Source: Thermocaproicibacter sp041859875 (GTDB taxonomy: Bacteria > Bacillota > Clostridia > Oscillospirales > Acutalibacteraceae). From it: DNA of 64,000 bases. The notes beneath the pieces are model-generated. The model did no database searches and was not told the DNA's origin. It saw only the letters and a list, made by a program, of their open reading frames with translations. The DNA lies in NCBI GenBank assembly GCA_041859875.1, contig JBFLFY010000005.1, positions 32,587-96,586 of the forward strand, written 5' to 3'. The position numbers and the translations under genes are program-made. Positions 1 through 9,000 of this stretch are shown here, piece by piece. Position 1 is the first letter of the stretch. Every line of letters begins with the position of its first letter.

Positions 1-672
1 GCCATCGCTTCCGCCATCGCGCTGGAGAACTGCCCCGGCGGAACCGTTGTGACGGATTCTATCACTTCATCCGGCCTGAAAGAATATATAGAAAAGACAC
101 TCGGCGGAAAACACCGCCGGTTTAAGCGCGGCTACCGCAACGTCATCAACGAAGCGCTCCGCCTGAATGCCAAAGGCGTAAACTGCCCGCTGGCGATTGA
201 AACTTCCGGCCATGCCGCCATGAAAGAGAATTATTTTCTCGACGACGGTGCGTACCTTGTGACGAAAATCATCATCAAAACCGCGGCACTCCGCGCACAG
301 GGCAAAACGCTGGAAGACCTGTTGGAGCCGCTGAAAGAACCGGCTGAGGCGCTGGAGCTTCGCTTCCCAATCCGCAAAGAAGATTTCCGTGCGGCCGGCA
401 ATGCAGTAATTGACGCGCTCACAAAGTACGCAGAAACCCAGCCTGGTTGGCATACGGCGCCGGACAACTGTGAGGGAATCCGTGTTTCGCTGGACGACGA
501 CCATGGAGACGGATGGTTCCTGCTGCGCCTGAGCGTGCATGACCCTCTGATGCCGCTGAATGTGGAAAGTGACTGTGAGGGCGGTGTGAAGACCATTCTA
601 AGCGAGCTTGCGGTTTTTCTGAGAAAACATGAGAGTGAACTTGACCTTTCACCGCTTAACAAAGCCATTTAA
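1..672 (+). CDS. Phosphohexomutase (phosphoglucomutase/phosphomannomutase), C-terminal part
   Basis: The reading frame is open from base 1, so the gene starts before the window; 223 residues are visible. The fragment carries the ETSGHAA segment typical of the sugar-binding loop of alpha-D-phosphohexomutases, followed by the C-terminal domain of that family. These enzymes interconvert hexose 1- and 6-phosphates and feed nucleotide-sugar synthesis. The GTG at base 49 is internal and not a likely start. A strong terminator follows 25 bases after the stop. Family is confident; substrate (glucose or mannose) cannot be told from this part. Confidence 0.85.
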   Translation, partial: AIASAIALENCPGGTVVTDSITSSGLKEYIEKTLGGKHRRFKRGYRNVINEALRLNAKGVNCPLAIETSGHAAMKENYFLDDGAYLVTKIIIKTAALRAQGKTLEDLLEPLKEPAEALELRFPIRKEDFRAAGNAVIDALTKYAETQPGWHTAPDNCEGIRVSLDDDHGDGWFLLRLSVHDPLMPLNVESDCEGGVKTILSELAVFLRKHESELDLSPLNKAI

Positions 673-697
673 GAAGTACGGAAAGAAAAGCCAAGAG

Positions 698-732
698 AAG
701 TGCATCCCGGTCAACCGGGATGTACTTTTTTC
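698..732 (+). terminator. Rho-independent terminator of the phosphohexomutase gene
   Basis: A 13-bp stem (arms 698-710 and 715-727, one G-T pair) closes a TCAA loop and runs into a T-rich tail. It sits just after the stop codon. Confidence 0.85.
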
Positions 733-759
733 TTTCACGATAAATGCTGGTTCTTTTCG

Positions 760-791
760 ACAAGCCTTTTCTTCTAAGAAAAGGCTTGTCA
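760..791 (-). terminator. Perfect inverted repeat at the end of spoVAD
   Basis: Two 15-base arms (760-774 and 777-791) are perfectly complementary around a 2-base centre. The first arm includes the spoVAD stop codon. No T-run follows on either strand, so it may be a stabilising 3' hairpin or weak terminator rather than a classic one. Confidence 0.5.
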
Positions 792-1808
792 GCTTTTCAG
801 GTAGACCAAGTGTGCCACGCCGGGGATGCTTTCGCCTTGCTGGGAAGAGGTGGGCGACATGAGCGCGCCGGTGCCGAGGAACAGCACTTTGTGCAGCTGC
901 CCGGCACTCATCTGCTGCAGGATAGCAGAACAAAGGATTGCCGCGCTGCACCCGCACCCGGAGCCCCCCGCATGAACATCCTGTTTTTCACGGTTATAAA
1001 TCATCATGCCGCAGTCGTTGTGAACCGGGCGAATGTCCCTCCCTTCGCGCTGCATCAATTCATCCAGAAGTTGGCTGCCCACAAAGCCAAGGTCGCCGGT
1101 TAGAATCAAGTCGTAGTCTTTTGGGTTTGTGCCGGTGTCGTTAAAATAATCCAGTAAAGTCGCAGCGGCAGCCGGAGCCATAGCAGCCCCCATATTGGCG
1201 GCATCCTTAATGCCGAAATCCGCAATGCGGCCGAACGTGACCGCCTGCAGCCCCACACAGGCCGCCGGGTATTGGCTTCGCGCGCCGATAATCACAGCCC
1301 CGGAAGCCGTTGCCGTCCACTGCGCCGTCGGAGTGCGCTGCCCGCCGTACTCCAGCGGGAAGCGGAACTGGCGTTCCGCCGAGCAGAAATGTGAGGATGT
1401 GACGGCTGCCGTGCGCACTGCCGCACCGGACTCTACAAAGAGAGAAGCGATGCCAAGTGTCTGTGCCATGGTGGAGCAGGCACCGTACTGCCCAAGAAAC
1501 GGGATGTCAAGGCTGCGCAGGCCGAATGTGGAGGAGATGCACTGGTTCAGCAGATCACCGGCAAAAATACAGTCGATGTCGCTGCTTTTCAGGTCTGCCT
1601 TTTTCAGCGCCAGGTGGACGGCCTCGTTTTGCAGTTGGCTTTCCGCTTTTTCCCAGCTCGCTTTTCCGAGGGTTGTGTCGGCGTGGCATTGGTCATAATA
1701 CTGGCCGAAAGGCCCTTCGCTTTCTTTTTTCCCAACTACTGCGGCAAAGCCGAGTACGGCCGGGTTAGACTGAAGCTGTATGGTGTATTTTCCAACTCTT
1801 GTAGGCAT
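789..1808 (-). CDS. spoVAD: Stage V sporulation protein AD
   Basis: A 339-residue protein matching SpoVAD along its whole length. SpoVAD has a thiolase-like fold and binds dipicolinic acid as part of the SpoVA channel that moves Ca-DPA into the forespore and out at germination. Recognisable parts are the GQYYDQCHADTT region near residue 35, the GACSTMAQ segment where thiolases carry their nucleophile, and the conserved C-terminal GSGCGCSA. ATG start with a GGGAGGGAAAG ribosome site. It lies 18 bases after spoVAC. The usual third gene, spoVAE, is absent downstream. Confidence 0.93.
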   Translation of the reverse strand: MPTRVGKYTIQLQSNPAVLGFAAVVGKKESEGPFGQYYDQCHADTTLGKASWEKAESQLQNEAVHLALKKADLKSSDIDCIFAGDLLNQCISSTFGLRSLDIPFLGQYGACSTMAQTLGIASLFVESGAAVRTAAVTSSHFCSAERQFRFPLEYGGQRTPTAQWTATASGAVIIGARSQYPAACVGLQAVTFGRIADFGIKDAANMGAAMAPAAAATLLDYFNDTGTNPKDYDLILTGDLGFVGSQLLDELMQREGRDIRPVHNDCGMMIYNREKQDVHAGGSGCGCSAAILCSAILQQMSAGQLHKVLFLGTGALMSPTSSQQGESIPGVAHLVYLKS

Positions 1809-1826
1809 AGCTTTCCCTCCTTCCTT

Positions 1827-2270
1827 TTAATACAAGTGAAAGAACCATAGAATTAGGCCATAAAGAATCGACGCTGCGGTTCCGTAAACAAGCACCGGCC
1901 CCGCAATGATGAACATCTTCGCACCGATGCCAAGGATAAGCCCTTCACTTTTAAACTCCATGGCTGGGGCAACAACGGAATTTGCAAAGCCGGTAATGGG
2001 CACAAGAGTGCCGGCACCCCCGTATTTCGCAATGTTGTCGTAAACGCGCAGGGCGGTCAGCAGTGCGCTCAGGCCGATGAGAGTGATGGAAACAAAAGTG
2101 GCCGAGGTTTTTTCGTCCATCCCGAGGTATTTGTAGAAATTCAGGATGAACTGGCCCAGCGTACAGATACCGCCGCCGAAGACAAATGCCAGCAGCATAT
2201 CTTTGCCATAGGTGGAGTTCGGCGAGTCTTTTTTCACCATCTTCTGATACTCATTTTTCGTAACAGTCAA
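1827..2270 (-). CDS. spoVAC: Stage V sporulation protein AC
   Basis: A 147-residue membrane protein of the SpoVAC/SpoVAEB family with four to five hydrophobic segments and the typical GAGTLVPITGFANSVVAPA motif at about residues 84-102. In Bacillus subtilis SpoVAC acts as a mechanosensitive channel for dipicolinic acid release. The start is a TTG at 2270, 8 bases after an AAAGGAAGAGA site. First gene of a two-gene operon with spoVAD. Expression in the forespore is expected from the family; I could not assign a sigma-G promoter with confidence. Confidence 0.92.
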   Translation of the reverse strand: MTVTKNEYQKMVKKDSPNSTYGKDMLLAFVFGGGICTLGQFILNFYKYLGMDEKTSATFVSITLIGLSALLTALRVYDNIAKYGGAGTLVPITGFANSVVAPAMEFKSEGLILGIGAKMFIIAGPVLVYGTAASILYGLILWFFHLY

Positions 2271-2446
2271 AGCAATCTCTTCCTTTCGGAAATAACTTTC
2301 ACCATTATTCTTTCAGAGTAATGCCCGAAATATTCCCAAAAGCCCTTTAGCAGAAATAGTCAATAAGAAAATTTTGTGAAAATTTTATTTCATTTAGAGC
2401 GAAAATATTAAAACTTTCAATAATATTGCAAAAGAATAGTTTATGC

Positions 2447-2671
2447 TATTCTTAAATCTGGGGAGTATGCATGTGGCTGCAATCGGGAGCAAATTGATTT
2501 TATTTTAAAGTGACGGGCCACAGTGCGGAAAATAGTAATGTCCTATGCGATACCGTTTACGAGATGGATGCGGGTGTACTCCAGCCCGTGCGCTGACGGT
2601 GACGAATGATAACGGAATGCGGAGCGAATCCTATTACCTGCAATTCTGATTTGAAGGGAACCTTAAATAAT
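2447..2671 (+). ncRNA. Long structured 5' leader of the YkuD gene, class unknown
   Basis: About 210 bases lie between a possible -10 (2447-2452) and the start codon. A 9-bp helix with one bulge pairs 2467-2475 with 2517-2526. A second pair (ACCGT near 2551 with ACGGT near 2597) encloses a GCGGG/CCCGT hairpin. This nested folding suggests a cis-regulatory RNA. I compared it by eye with c-di-AMP (ydaO), c-di-GMP, Mn, TPP, cobalamin and lysine riboswitches and found no convincing match. The rest of the intergenic stretch (2271-2446) is AT-rich with nothing clear. Confidence 0.4.
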
Positions 2672-3487
2672 ATGAAAAATCGTCAAAGACGCGGCAAACG
2701 CGGAATGCGAAAAATAAATTTTGCATTGATTTTGGCATTATTTGCATTTACTGCAGGTACGATTATCTTTTTGAACAGCCGTCAGGCAAAGCCGGAACAG
2801 GAGATTCAAAAACAGCTGGCTGCTGCTAAAAGTTCACAAGCCAGCAAAAGCCCCGGCACCAATGATACAACTGCGGCTTCTACTGCGGTCACTTCGGAAC
2901 GGTTAAATATTCGTACCGGTGTTTGGACACAAAGCGGCTCTGTTTGTTCCGTACCGGCCAATACGCAGCTGAAACTGACAGGACAGGCTAACCCAGACGG
3001 CACCTGGGTTCAGGTGGAAACGCTGGATGGCAAAGCCGGCTGGTGCTGCCGGGCGTTTCTCAATGTTGACACTGTTGACGCTATGGCTGTTCAAGTGCCC
3101 GCAGATGTAGCCGCACCGTTGAACATCCATGTTTCACTTGCCGAGCAAAAAGTCACTGTGCTTGACGCGAACGACAAGGCAGTCAAGACTTTTACCTGCT
3201 CTTCCGGGGAAAGCGGCTATGAAACGCCAATGGGCGTATATACCATTGGAGGCAGGGGAAAATCTTTTTATAACGAGAGTCTGCAGGAGGGCGCGTATTA
3301 TTGGACGCGCTTTTACGGGGATTACCTGTTCCACAGCATACCGATTGATGAGCACTACCAAATTAAGCCGGCAGAAGCGACAAAGCTTGGCAAGACCGCT
3401 TCTCATGGCTGTATCCGCCTGGCACTGAAGGATGCGAAATGGATTTATGAGCATATTCCGGATGGCACAAGAGTTGTCATTCAGTGA
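2672..3487 (+). CDS. L,D-transpeptidase (YkuD domain) with SH3-like domain
   Basis: A 271-residue exported protein. One transmembrane anchor lies at about residues 14-32 and a low-complexity Ser/Ala/Thr linker follows. An SH3_3-type wall-binding domain (LNIRTGVWTQSG to GKAGWCC) comes next, then a C-terminal YkuD domain ending in the catalytic signature HGCIRL. Such enzymes make 3-3 cross-links in peptidoglycan or attach proteins to it. The ATG at 2672 is preferred over an in-frame upstream ATG at 2606, because GAAGGGA at 2653-2659 precedes it and the upstream stretch is the structured leader. Monocistronic, with a strong terminator. Confidence 0.88.
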   Translation: MKNRQRRGKRGMRKINFALILALFAFTAGTIIFLNSRQAKPEQEIQKQLAAAKSSQASKSPGTNDTTAASTAVTSERLNIRTGVWTQSGSVCSVPANTQLKLTGQANPDGTWVQVETLDGKAGWCCRAFLNVDTVDAMAVQVPADVAAPLNIHVSLAEQKVTVLDANDKAVKTFTCSSGESGYETPMGVYTIGGRGKSFYNESLQEGAYYWTRFYGDYLFHSIPIDEHYQIKPAEATKLGKTASHGCIRLALKDAKWIYEHIPDGTRVVIQ

Positions 3488-3510
3488 CATGTTTTTCCGC
3501 TGGATGACAA

Positions 3511-3547
3511 AAAATCAGGAGCCCTTTTCGGGACTCCTGATTTTTGT
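3511..3547. terminator. Bidirectional terminator after the YkuD gene
   Basis: Stem AAAATCAGGAG...CTCCTGATTTTT with an inner CCC/GGG and a TTTTC loop. A-run and T-run on the two sides let it work for the YkuD gene (+) and as back-up for queT (-). Confidence 0.85.
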
Positions 3548-3559
3548 TTAGATTGGGGT

Positions 3560-3603
3560 GAAAAGCCGGGCGCCGCGCAGCATCAAAAAACCGGCGCCGG
3601 GCT
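3560..3603 (-). terminator. Terminator of queT
   Basis: On the minus strand the arms GCCCGGCGCCG and CGGCGCCCGGC flank a 15-base loop and are followed by TTTT. It begins about 10 bases after the queT stop. Confidence 0.6.
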
Positions 3604-3612
3604 CCCAGCTTC

Positions 3613-4146
3613 TTACTGCAGAAGGGCTTTCAATTTTTTGTTTCTTTCAATCAGTATGGCAAGCGGCAGGCCGAGCGCGTAGCAGATAACGAGTTCGCCA
3701 AGGCCGACGGATGCCGCATTTGCTCCGAATACGGTGAGGCTGAAAGAGGCAGGGCTGAATTTTCCACCGGCAACGATGGTGATTTCAAACCCTACAATCA
3801 GTGCGTTTAGCAGCACAGGCGGAAGCGGTGCAAGCACGGGAACGTTATGTACCCGCACATTCCGCGCAGCGCGCGTCAGCACTGCCGCCAGAAAGGTTGC
3901 CAGCGTACCGAAAACCATGTCGTACACGCCGTAGCCGCTCAGAATATTTGAGAGCAGGCACCCCAGCGTAAGGCCGGGGATGGCGGCTGAAGTGAAAATT
4001 GGAAGAATGGTGAGCGCTTCCGAAAAACGGAACTGCACTGGCCCATAGGCCAGGTTCGCCATGGCTGCAAGGTAGGTCAGCACCGTGTAGGCCGCGGCAA
4101 TAAGTGCGCCTTTTGCAAGATAAAGAGTATGCTTGGACTGATTCAT
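3613..4146 (-). CDS. queT: Queuosine-precursor transporter, QueT family
   Basis: A 177-residue integral membrane protein with about five hydrophobic segments and the QueT-family core (QFRFSEALTILP, then a LGCLLSNILSGYG segment). QueT proteins are substrate-binding (S) components of ECF importers and take up preQ0/preQ1-type queuosine precursors. The identification is strengthened by the preQ1-I riboswitch immediately upstream, whose 3' arm contains the ribosome site. Single gene between two terminators. The shared ECF energising module is not in the window. Confidence 0.9.
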   Translation of the reverse strand: MNQSKHTLYLAKGALIAAAYTVLTYLAAMANLAYGPVQFRFSEALTILPIFTSAAIPGLTLGCLLSNILSGYGVYDMVFGTLATFLAAVLTRAARNVRVHNVPVLAPLPPVLLNALIVGFEITIVAGGKFSPASFSLTVFGANAASVGLGELVICYALGLPLAILIERNKKLKALLQ

Positions 4147-4155
4147 CAGGTAATT

Positions 4156-4197
4156 CCCCCCGTAGTTTTGTTTTAGGTCAGGATGTTGCGACTGACC
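4156..4197 (-). promoter_or_regulatory. preQ1-I riboswitch controlling queT translation
   Basis: Read on the minus strand, a 6-bp stem (GGTCAG 4192-4197 with CTGACC 4176-4181) closes the loop TCGCAACATC. The A-rich tail TAAAACAAAACTA (4163-4175) follows, then CGGGGGG (4156-4162). This is the preQ1 class I layout: the loop begins UCGCA, the tail sits in the stem minor groove, and loop Cs pair with downstream Gs to form an H-type pseudoknot. The GGGGGG is also the ribosome site, 9 bases before the ATG, so ligand binding should hide it and switch translation off. Confidence 0.85.
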
Positions 4198-4231
4198 GCG
4201 CGTGGGAACGCTTTTTTTATAGAATCGACCG

Positions 4232-4284
4232 TTTTCCGCAAAAAAAGCGCCCCCGCGCGTCTTCTATCTTAACGCGCAGAGGCG
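4232..4284 (-). terminator. Probable terminator of the CorC-type gene
   Basis: Minus-strand arms GCGCGT and ACGCGC are followed by GGGGGCGC and a run of seven Ts, about 25 bases after the stop of the transporter gene. Confidence 0.5.
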
Positions 4285-4305
4285 AAAAAATCAAATGGAA
4301 GGGTG

Positions 4306-5742
4306 TCAGGCCCCTTTGGGAGGCTGCTCTCCACGGCCTTCCGCGGAATCCGGTTTCGCTGGATGCACTGGGGAAAGGGGCTCTTTTTCTATCGTAATAC
4401 GCGCGATACGGCGATCATCCATTTTATCCACTGTAAGCGTCAGATTCTTGACTTTCACATGCGGATGCTCATTTTGCTTTGGAATACGTCCGAGCTGCTC
4501 CATCATCAGGCCGGCGATGGTATCATAGTCGCCTTCCGGAAGCTCTACGCCCGTCAGGTCGGAGATTTCTTCCACCGGTGTTGTGCCGTCTACACTGTAG
4601 CGGTTGTCCCCCTCACGGTGAATCTCTTCCTCTTCGGTGTCGTACTCGTCCTGCATATTGCCCACAATGGATTCCAGCAGGTCTTCCATGGTAACAATGC
4701 CTTCTGTGCCGCCGTACTCATCGACCACAACAGCAATCTGAAGCTTGTGCGCCGTCATCTCGGAGAAGAGGTCGGCGCAAAGCTTGGTTTCCGGTACAAA
4801 ATAGGCGGGGCGCATTAAATCCGTCAACTTGACGGCCGAATCGACAGGCACCCCAATGTATTTCAGCAAGTCCTTTACATAGATAATACCAAGCACATTG
4901 TCAAGGTCATCATGAAAAATGGGGATGCGCGAAAAACCGCGTTTCCGGGAAAGCGCAACGACATCCTGCACGGTAGAAGTGTCTTCTACTGCCTCCACCT
5001 CGGTGCGGTGCGTCATAATTTCGCTTACGGTGCTGTCGCTGAAATCAAAAATGTTGGAAATCATGTCTTTCGCGTCTTCGTCCAGCACGCCCTTTTCTTC
5101 ACCGGCATCCACCATCATGAGAATTTCTTCTTCCGTAACGGTTTCTTCCGTATCTTTCGGGTCAATGCCAAGCAGGCGCAGAACACCGTTTGTGGAAGCG
5201 GTAAGAAGCGAAACAATGGGGCGGAAAACCGCTGCAATTCCCGTTAAAACACCGGCAAAGCGGAACGAAAGTTCTTCCGCACGGTTCATGGCAATTTTTT
5301 TCGGGACCAGCTCGCCGAAAACGAGGGAGAAATAGGAAAGGATCAGTGTTATCAAAAACGTGGCAATTCCCTCTACCGTTCTTTCGGAAAACGGCAGAAA
5401 TGAAAGTGCAGAAGTCAGCCCTTGAGAAAAGCTTTGAGCCGCGGCAGCGGAAGAAAGAAATCCGGCCAGCGTTACACCAATCTGTATGGTGGAAAAAAAT
5501 CGGCTTGAGTTTGAAGTAAGCTTCAGCAGCTTTTGGGCTCTTTTGTCACCGCTTTCCGTCATCTTTTCAACTTTTACATCCTTTAAGGTAACAATGGCAA
5601 TTTCCATGGCGGAAAAGAACGCGTTAATGAGGGTGAGAAGAATCAGAAGCAGGACTGCGCCCCAGGCACTTCCAGTTGTGGGCATGGCTGTCTGTGCCAG
5701 CAGTGCGGCAGGAATTGTGGAACCATCAGGTTCGGGAGGCAT
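4306..5742 (-). CDS. CorC/HlyC-type CNNM transporter (DUF21-CBS-CBS-CorC_C)
   Basis: A 478-residue protein with the full architecture of the family. The N-terminal DUF21 membrane domain (residues about 25-210, opening NAFFSAMEIA) is followed by two CBS domains (about 230-350, with IMTHRTEVEAVE and VVDEYGGTEGIVTMEDLLE). The C-terminal CorC/HlyC transporter-associated domain (about 370-455) carries DGTTPVEEI and YDTIAGLMMEQLGRIP. Relatives export or sense divalent metals, chiefly Mg2+. ATG start with AAAGGGGAAAC. Monocistronic. Often annotated hemolysin, but nothing here suggests a toxin. Confidence 0.9.
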   Translation of the reverse strand: MPPEPDGSTIPAALLAQTAMPTTGSAWGAVLLLILLTLINAFFSAMEIAIVTLKDVKVEKMTESGDKRAQKLLKLTSNSSRFFSTIQIGVTLAGFLSSAAAAQSFSQGLTSALSFLPFSERTVEGIATFLITLILSYFSLVFGELVPKKIAMNRAEELSFRFAGVLTGIAAVFRPIVSLLTASTNGVLRLLGIDPKDTEETVTEEEILMMVDAGEEKGVLDEDAKDMISNIFDFSDSTVSEIMTHRTEVEAVEDTSTVQDVVALSRKRGFSRIPIFHDDLDNVLGIIYVKDLLKYIGVPVDSAVKLTDLMRPAYFVPETKLCADLFSEMTAHKLQIAVVVDEYGGTEGIVTMEDLLESIVGNMQDEYDTEEEEIHREGDNRYSVDGTTPVEEISDLTGVELPEGDYDTIAGLMMEQLGRIPKQNEHPHVKVKNLTLTVDKMDDRRIARITIEKEPLSPVHPAKPDSAEGRGEQPPKGA

Positions 5743-5916
5743 AATGTTTCCCCTTTCAAAAAGTGCAGATTTTTTGCAAATGGCTGCTTAGGGTTTTCAC
5801 TCTAAACAGCAGCTTTTCTATACATCATATAGTTTTCGGGCATTCCTGTCAAATTGAAAATATTTTGTATGCAATATATTGCAAAAAGCATTCACAGTAA
5901 ATTTACCGGTTTTAAC

Positions 5917-5945
5917 TTTACATCATCCATAAAAAATGATAGTAT
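5917..5945 (+). promoter_or_regulatory. Promoter of the pyruvate:ferredoxin oxidoreductase gene
   Basis: TTTACA (5917-5922) and TAGTAT (5940-5945) are separated by 17 bases, within an AT-rich stretch. Confidence 0.65.
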
Positions 5946-6008
5946 TTAGACAAACGCTTAAAACACGTCTGCATAGCTTTTACTTAATCATAAGGAGGAA
6001 AATATTTC

Positions 6009-9000
6009 ATGGATTCAAGAAAAATGAAGACCATGGATGGCAACAACGCCGCTGCATACGTTTCATATGCTTTTACCGACGTTTCCGCCATCTACCCTAT
6101 CACGCCTTCATCCGTTATGGCGGATGAAACCGACAAGATGGCTGCAGCAAACCGCAAAAACCTGTTTGGCCGTCCGGTCAAAATCACAGAGATGGAATCT
6201 GAAGGCGGTGCTTCCGGCACCGTACACGGTTCTTTGGCTGCCGGTGCATTAACAACAACATACACCGCATCTCAGGGCCTCCTGCTTATGATCCCGAACA
6301 TGTACAAGATTGCCGGTGAAATGCTTCCGGCCGTTATGCACGTAGCGGCACGCTCCCTTTCCACTCAGGCACTCTGCATTTTTGGCGATCATTCCGACGT
6401 TTATGCCTGCCGTCAGACCGGCTGGGCAATGCTCTGCTCCAACAGCCCGCAGGAATGCATGGACCTCGGTGCAGTTGCTCACCTTGCCGCTATTAAGGGC
6501 CGCGTTCCAATGATGCACTTCTTCGACGGTTTCCGCACTTCCCACGAAATCCAGAAGATTCACATCTGGGATGACAAAGATCTTGCGGACATGCTTGACT
6601 GGGATGCTGTCAGCGACTTCCGTCACAATGCCATGAACCCGGAGCATCCGGTAACAAAGGGCACATCCGAAAACGATGACCTGTTCTTCCAGGTCAACGA
6701 AGCCAGCAACTCGCACTACGACGCTTTCCCGGAAATCGTTGTTGACTATATGAACAAAGTCAATGCCAAGATTGGCACAGACTACAAGCCGTTCAACTAC
6801 TACGGCGCACCGGATGCAACAGAAGTTATCGTTGCTATGGGTTCCGTCTGCGAATGTGCAGAAGAAGTTGTCGACTACCTGAATGCTAACGGCAGCAAGG
6901 TCGGCCTTGTAAAGGTTCACCTGTACCGTCCGTTTGTTCCGAAGTACCTTACAGCTGTTCTGCCGAAGACGGTTAAGAAGATTACAGTCCTTGACCGTAC
7001 AAAAGAGCGTGGCTCCATTGGCGAACCGCTTTACCTCGACATTGTTGCTGCTCTGAAGGATACCGAGTTCGATTCCCTGCCGATTTTCAGCGGCCGCTAT
7101 GGCCTCGGCTCCAAAGACACCAACCCGGGCCAGATTGTTGCCGTTTACCGCAACATGGAATCCGCTTCTCCGAAGAAGCGCTTCACCATTGGCATTGACG
7201 ACGACGTTACACATCTTTCCCTCGAAGTTAAGGAAAATCCGGACACAACTGCAGAAGGAACACATTCCTGCAAATTCTGGGGCCTTGGCGCAGACGGCAC
7301 CGTCGGCGCAAACAAGAACTCCATCAAAATTATCGGCGACCATACCGATATGTACGCGCAGGGCTACTTCGCCTATGACTCCAAGAAGTCCGGCGGCCTG
7401 ACTATTTCCCACCTGCGTTTCGGCAAAAAGCCGATTAAGTCCACTTACTACATCACCAAGGCTGACTTCGTTGCCTGCCACAAGCCTTCTTACATCTATG
7501 ACTACGACATGGTCGAGGACCTGAAGCCGGGCGGCAGCTTCCTGCTGAACTGCGAATGGGACGAGAAGGAACTTGACAAATACCTGCCGGCTAAGATGAA
7601 GAAGTACATTGCCAACAACAATATTAACTTCTACACCATCAACGGTGTGAAACTTGGTAAGGAAATCGGCCTCGGCGGCCGTATCAACACCATCCTGCAG
7701 TCCGCATTCTTCACGATTGCAAATATTATCCCGAAGGATGAAGCAATCCAGTACATGAAGGACGCAGCTACAAAGTCCTACAGCAAAAAGGGTGAAAAGA
7801 TTGTTAAGATGAACCACGACGCGATTGAGCGCGGCGCAAACGAGTTCGTCAAGATTACTATCCCGGCTTCCTGGAAAGATGCAAAGGATGACACAAAGGC
7901 TCAGAAGATTGACTGCGGCGACGCGGCTCTGACCGAGTATGTAAACAACGTCATGATGCCTGCAAACCATCACCGCGGCGACCAGCTGCCGGTTTCTGCT
8001 GTTCTTAAGATGGCAGACGGCACAGTCCCGGCAGGTTCCGCTGCTTATGAAAAGCGCGGCATCGCCATTGATGTTCCGGAATGGGATCCGAACAACTGCA
8101 TCGAGTGCAACCAGTGCTCTTACATCTGCCCGCACGCAGCAATCCGTCCGGTTGCTCTGACTGCCGAAGAAGCTGCAAAGGCTCCGCAGGGCATGAAGAT
8201 GAAGGACATGATGCTGATGCCTGGCATGAAGTTCTCCATGACAGTTTCTGCTCTGGACTGCACAGGCTGCGGTTCCTGCGCAACAATCTGCCCTGGCATG
8301 AAGGGTGCAAAAGCACTCGTTATGAAGCCGATGACATCTCAGATGGACAGCCAGAAGGGCTTCGCTTACGGCGTAAAGCTGCCGCAGAAGAAGGAAGTTG
8401 CCGAAAAGTTCAAACCGACTTCCGTCAAGGGCAGCCAGTTCTGCAAACCGCTGCTTGAGTTCTCAGGCGCGTGTGGCGGCTGCGGTGAAACTCCTTACGC
8501 AAAGCTTGTTACACAGCTCTTCGGCGACAGAATGTACATTGCAAACGCCACCGGCTGCTCTTCCATTTGGGGCGGTTCTGCACCGGCTACTCCGTATACC
8601 CGCAACGAAAAGGGTTACGGCCCGGCATGGAACAACTCCCTGTTTGAAGACAACGCCGAGTTTGGCTACGGCATGGCTCTTGCAAACGATGCAATCCGTG
8701 CACGCCTTGCAGACTATGTAAAGGGCATGGAAGCTTCGAGCGATGCTTCTGCTTCCTTGAAGGCTGCATGCAAAGAATACCTTGACACTTCCAAGAGCAG
8801 CGTGGCAAACCGCGAGCCTACCGACAAGCTGATTGCCGAACTCGAAAAGGTTGCAGGCGGCTCCGGCGAAGTTGCAGGTCTTGCAAAGAAGACTCTTGCT
8901 GACAAGGATTACCTCGCAAAGAAATCCATGTGGATCTTCGGCGGCGACGGCTGGTCCTATGATATTGGTTTCGGCGGCCTCGACCACGTTCTTGCTTCCG

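Noticed and set aside
2447..2671. Known riboswitch classes for the YkuD leader (c-di-AMP, Mn, cobalamin, TPP, M-box)
   Set aside because: GGGGAGTA and GCGAATCC fragments resemble Mn and c-di-AMP elements, but the rest of each consensus and the order are missing.
6249..8135. A 628-codon open frame on the minus strand opposite the pyruvate:ferredoxin oxidoreductase
   Set aside because: It mirrors a highly biased coding strand, has no ribosome site or known domain, and PFOR is certain.
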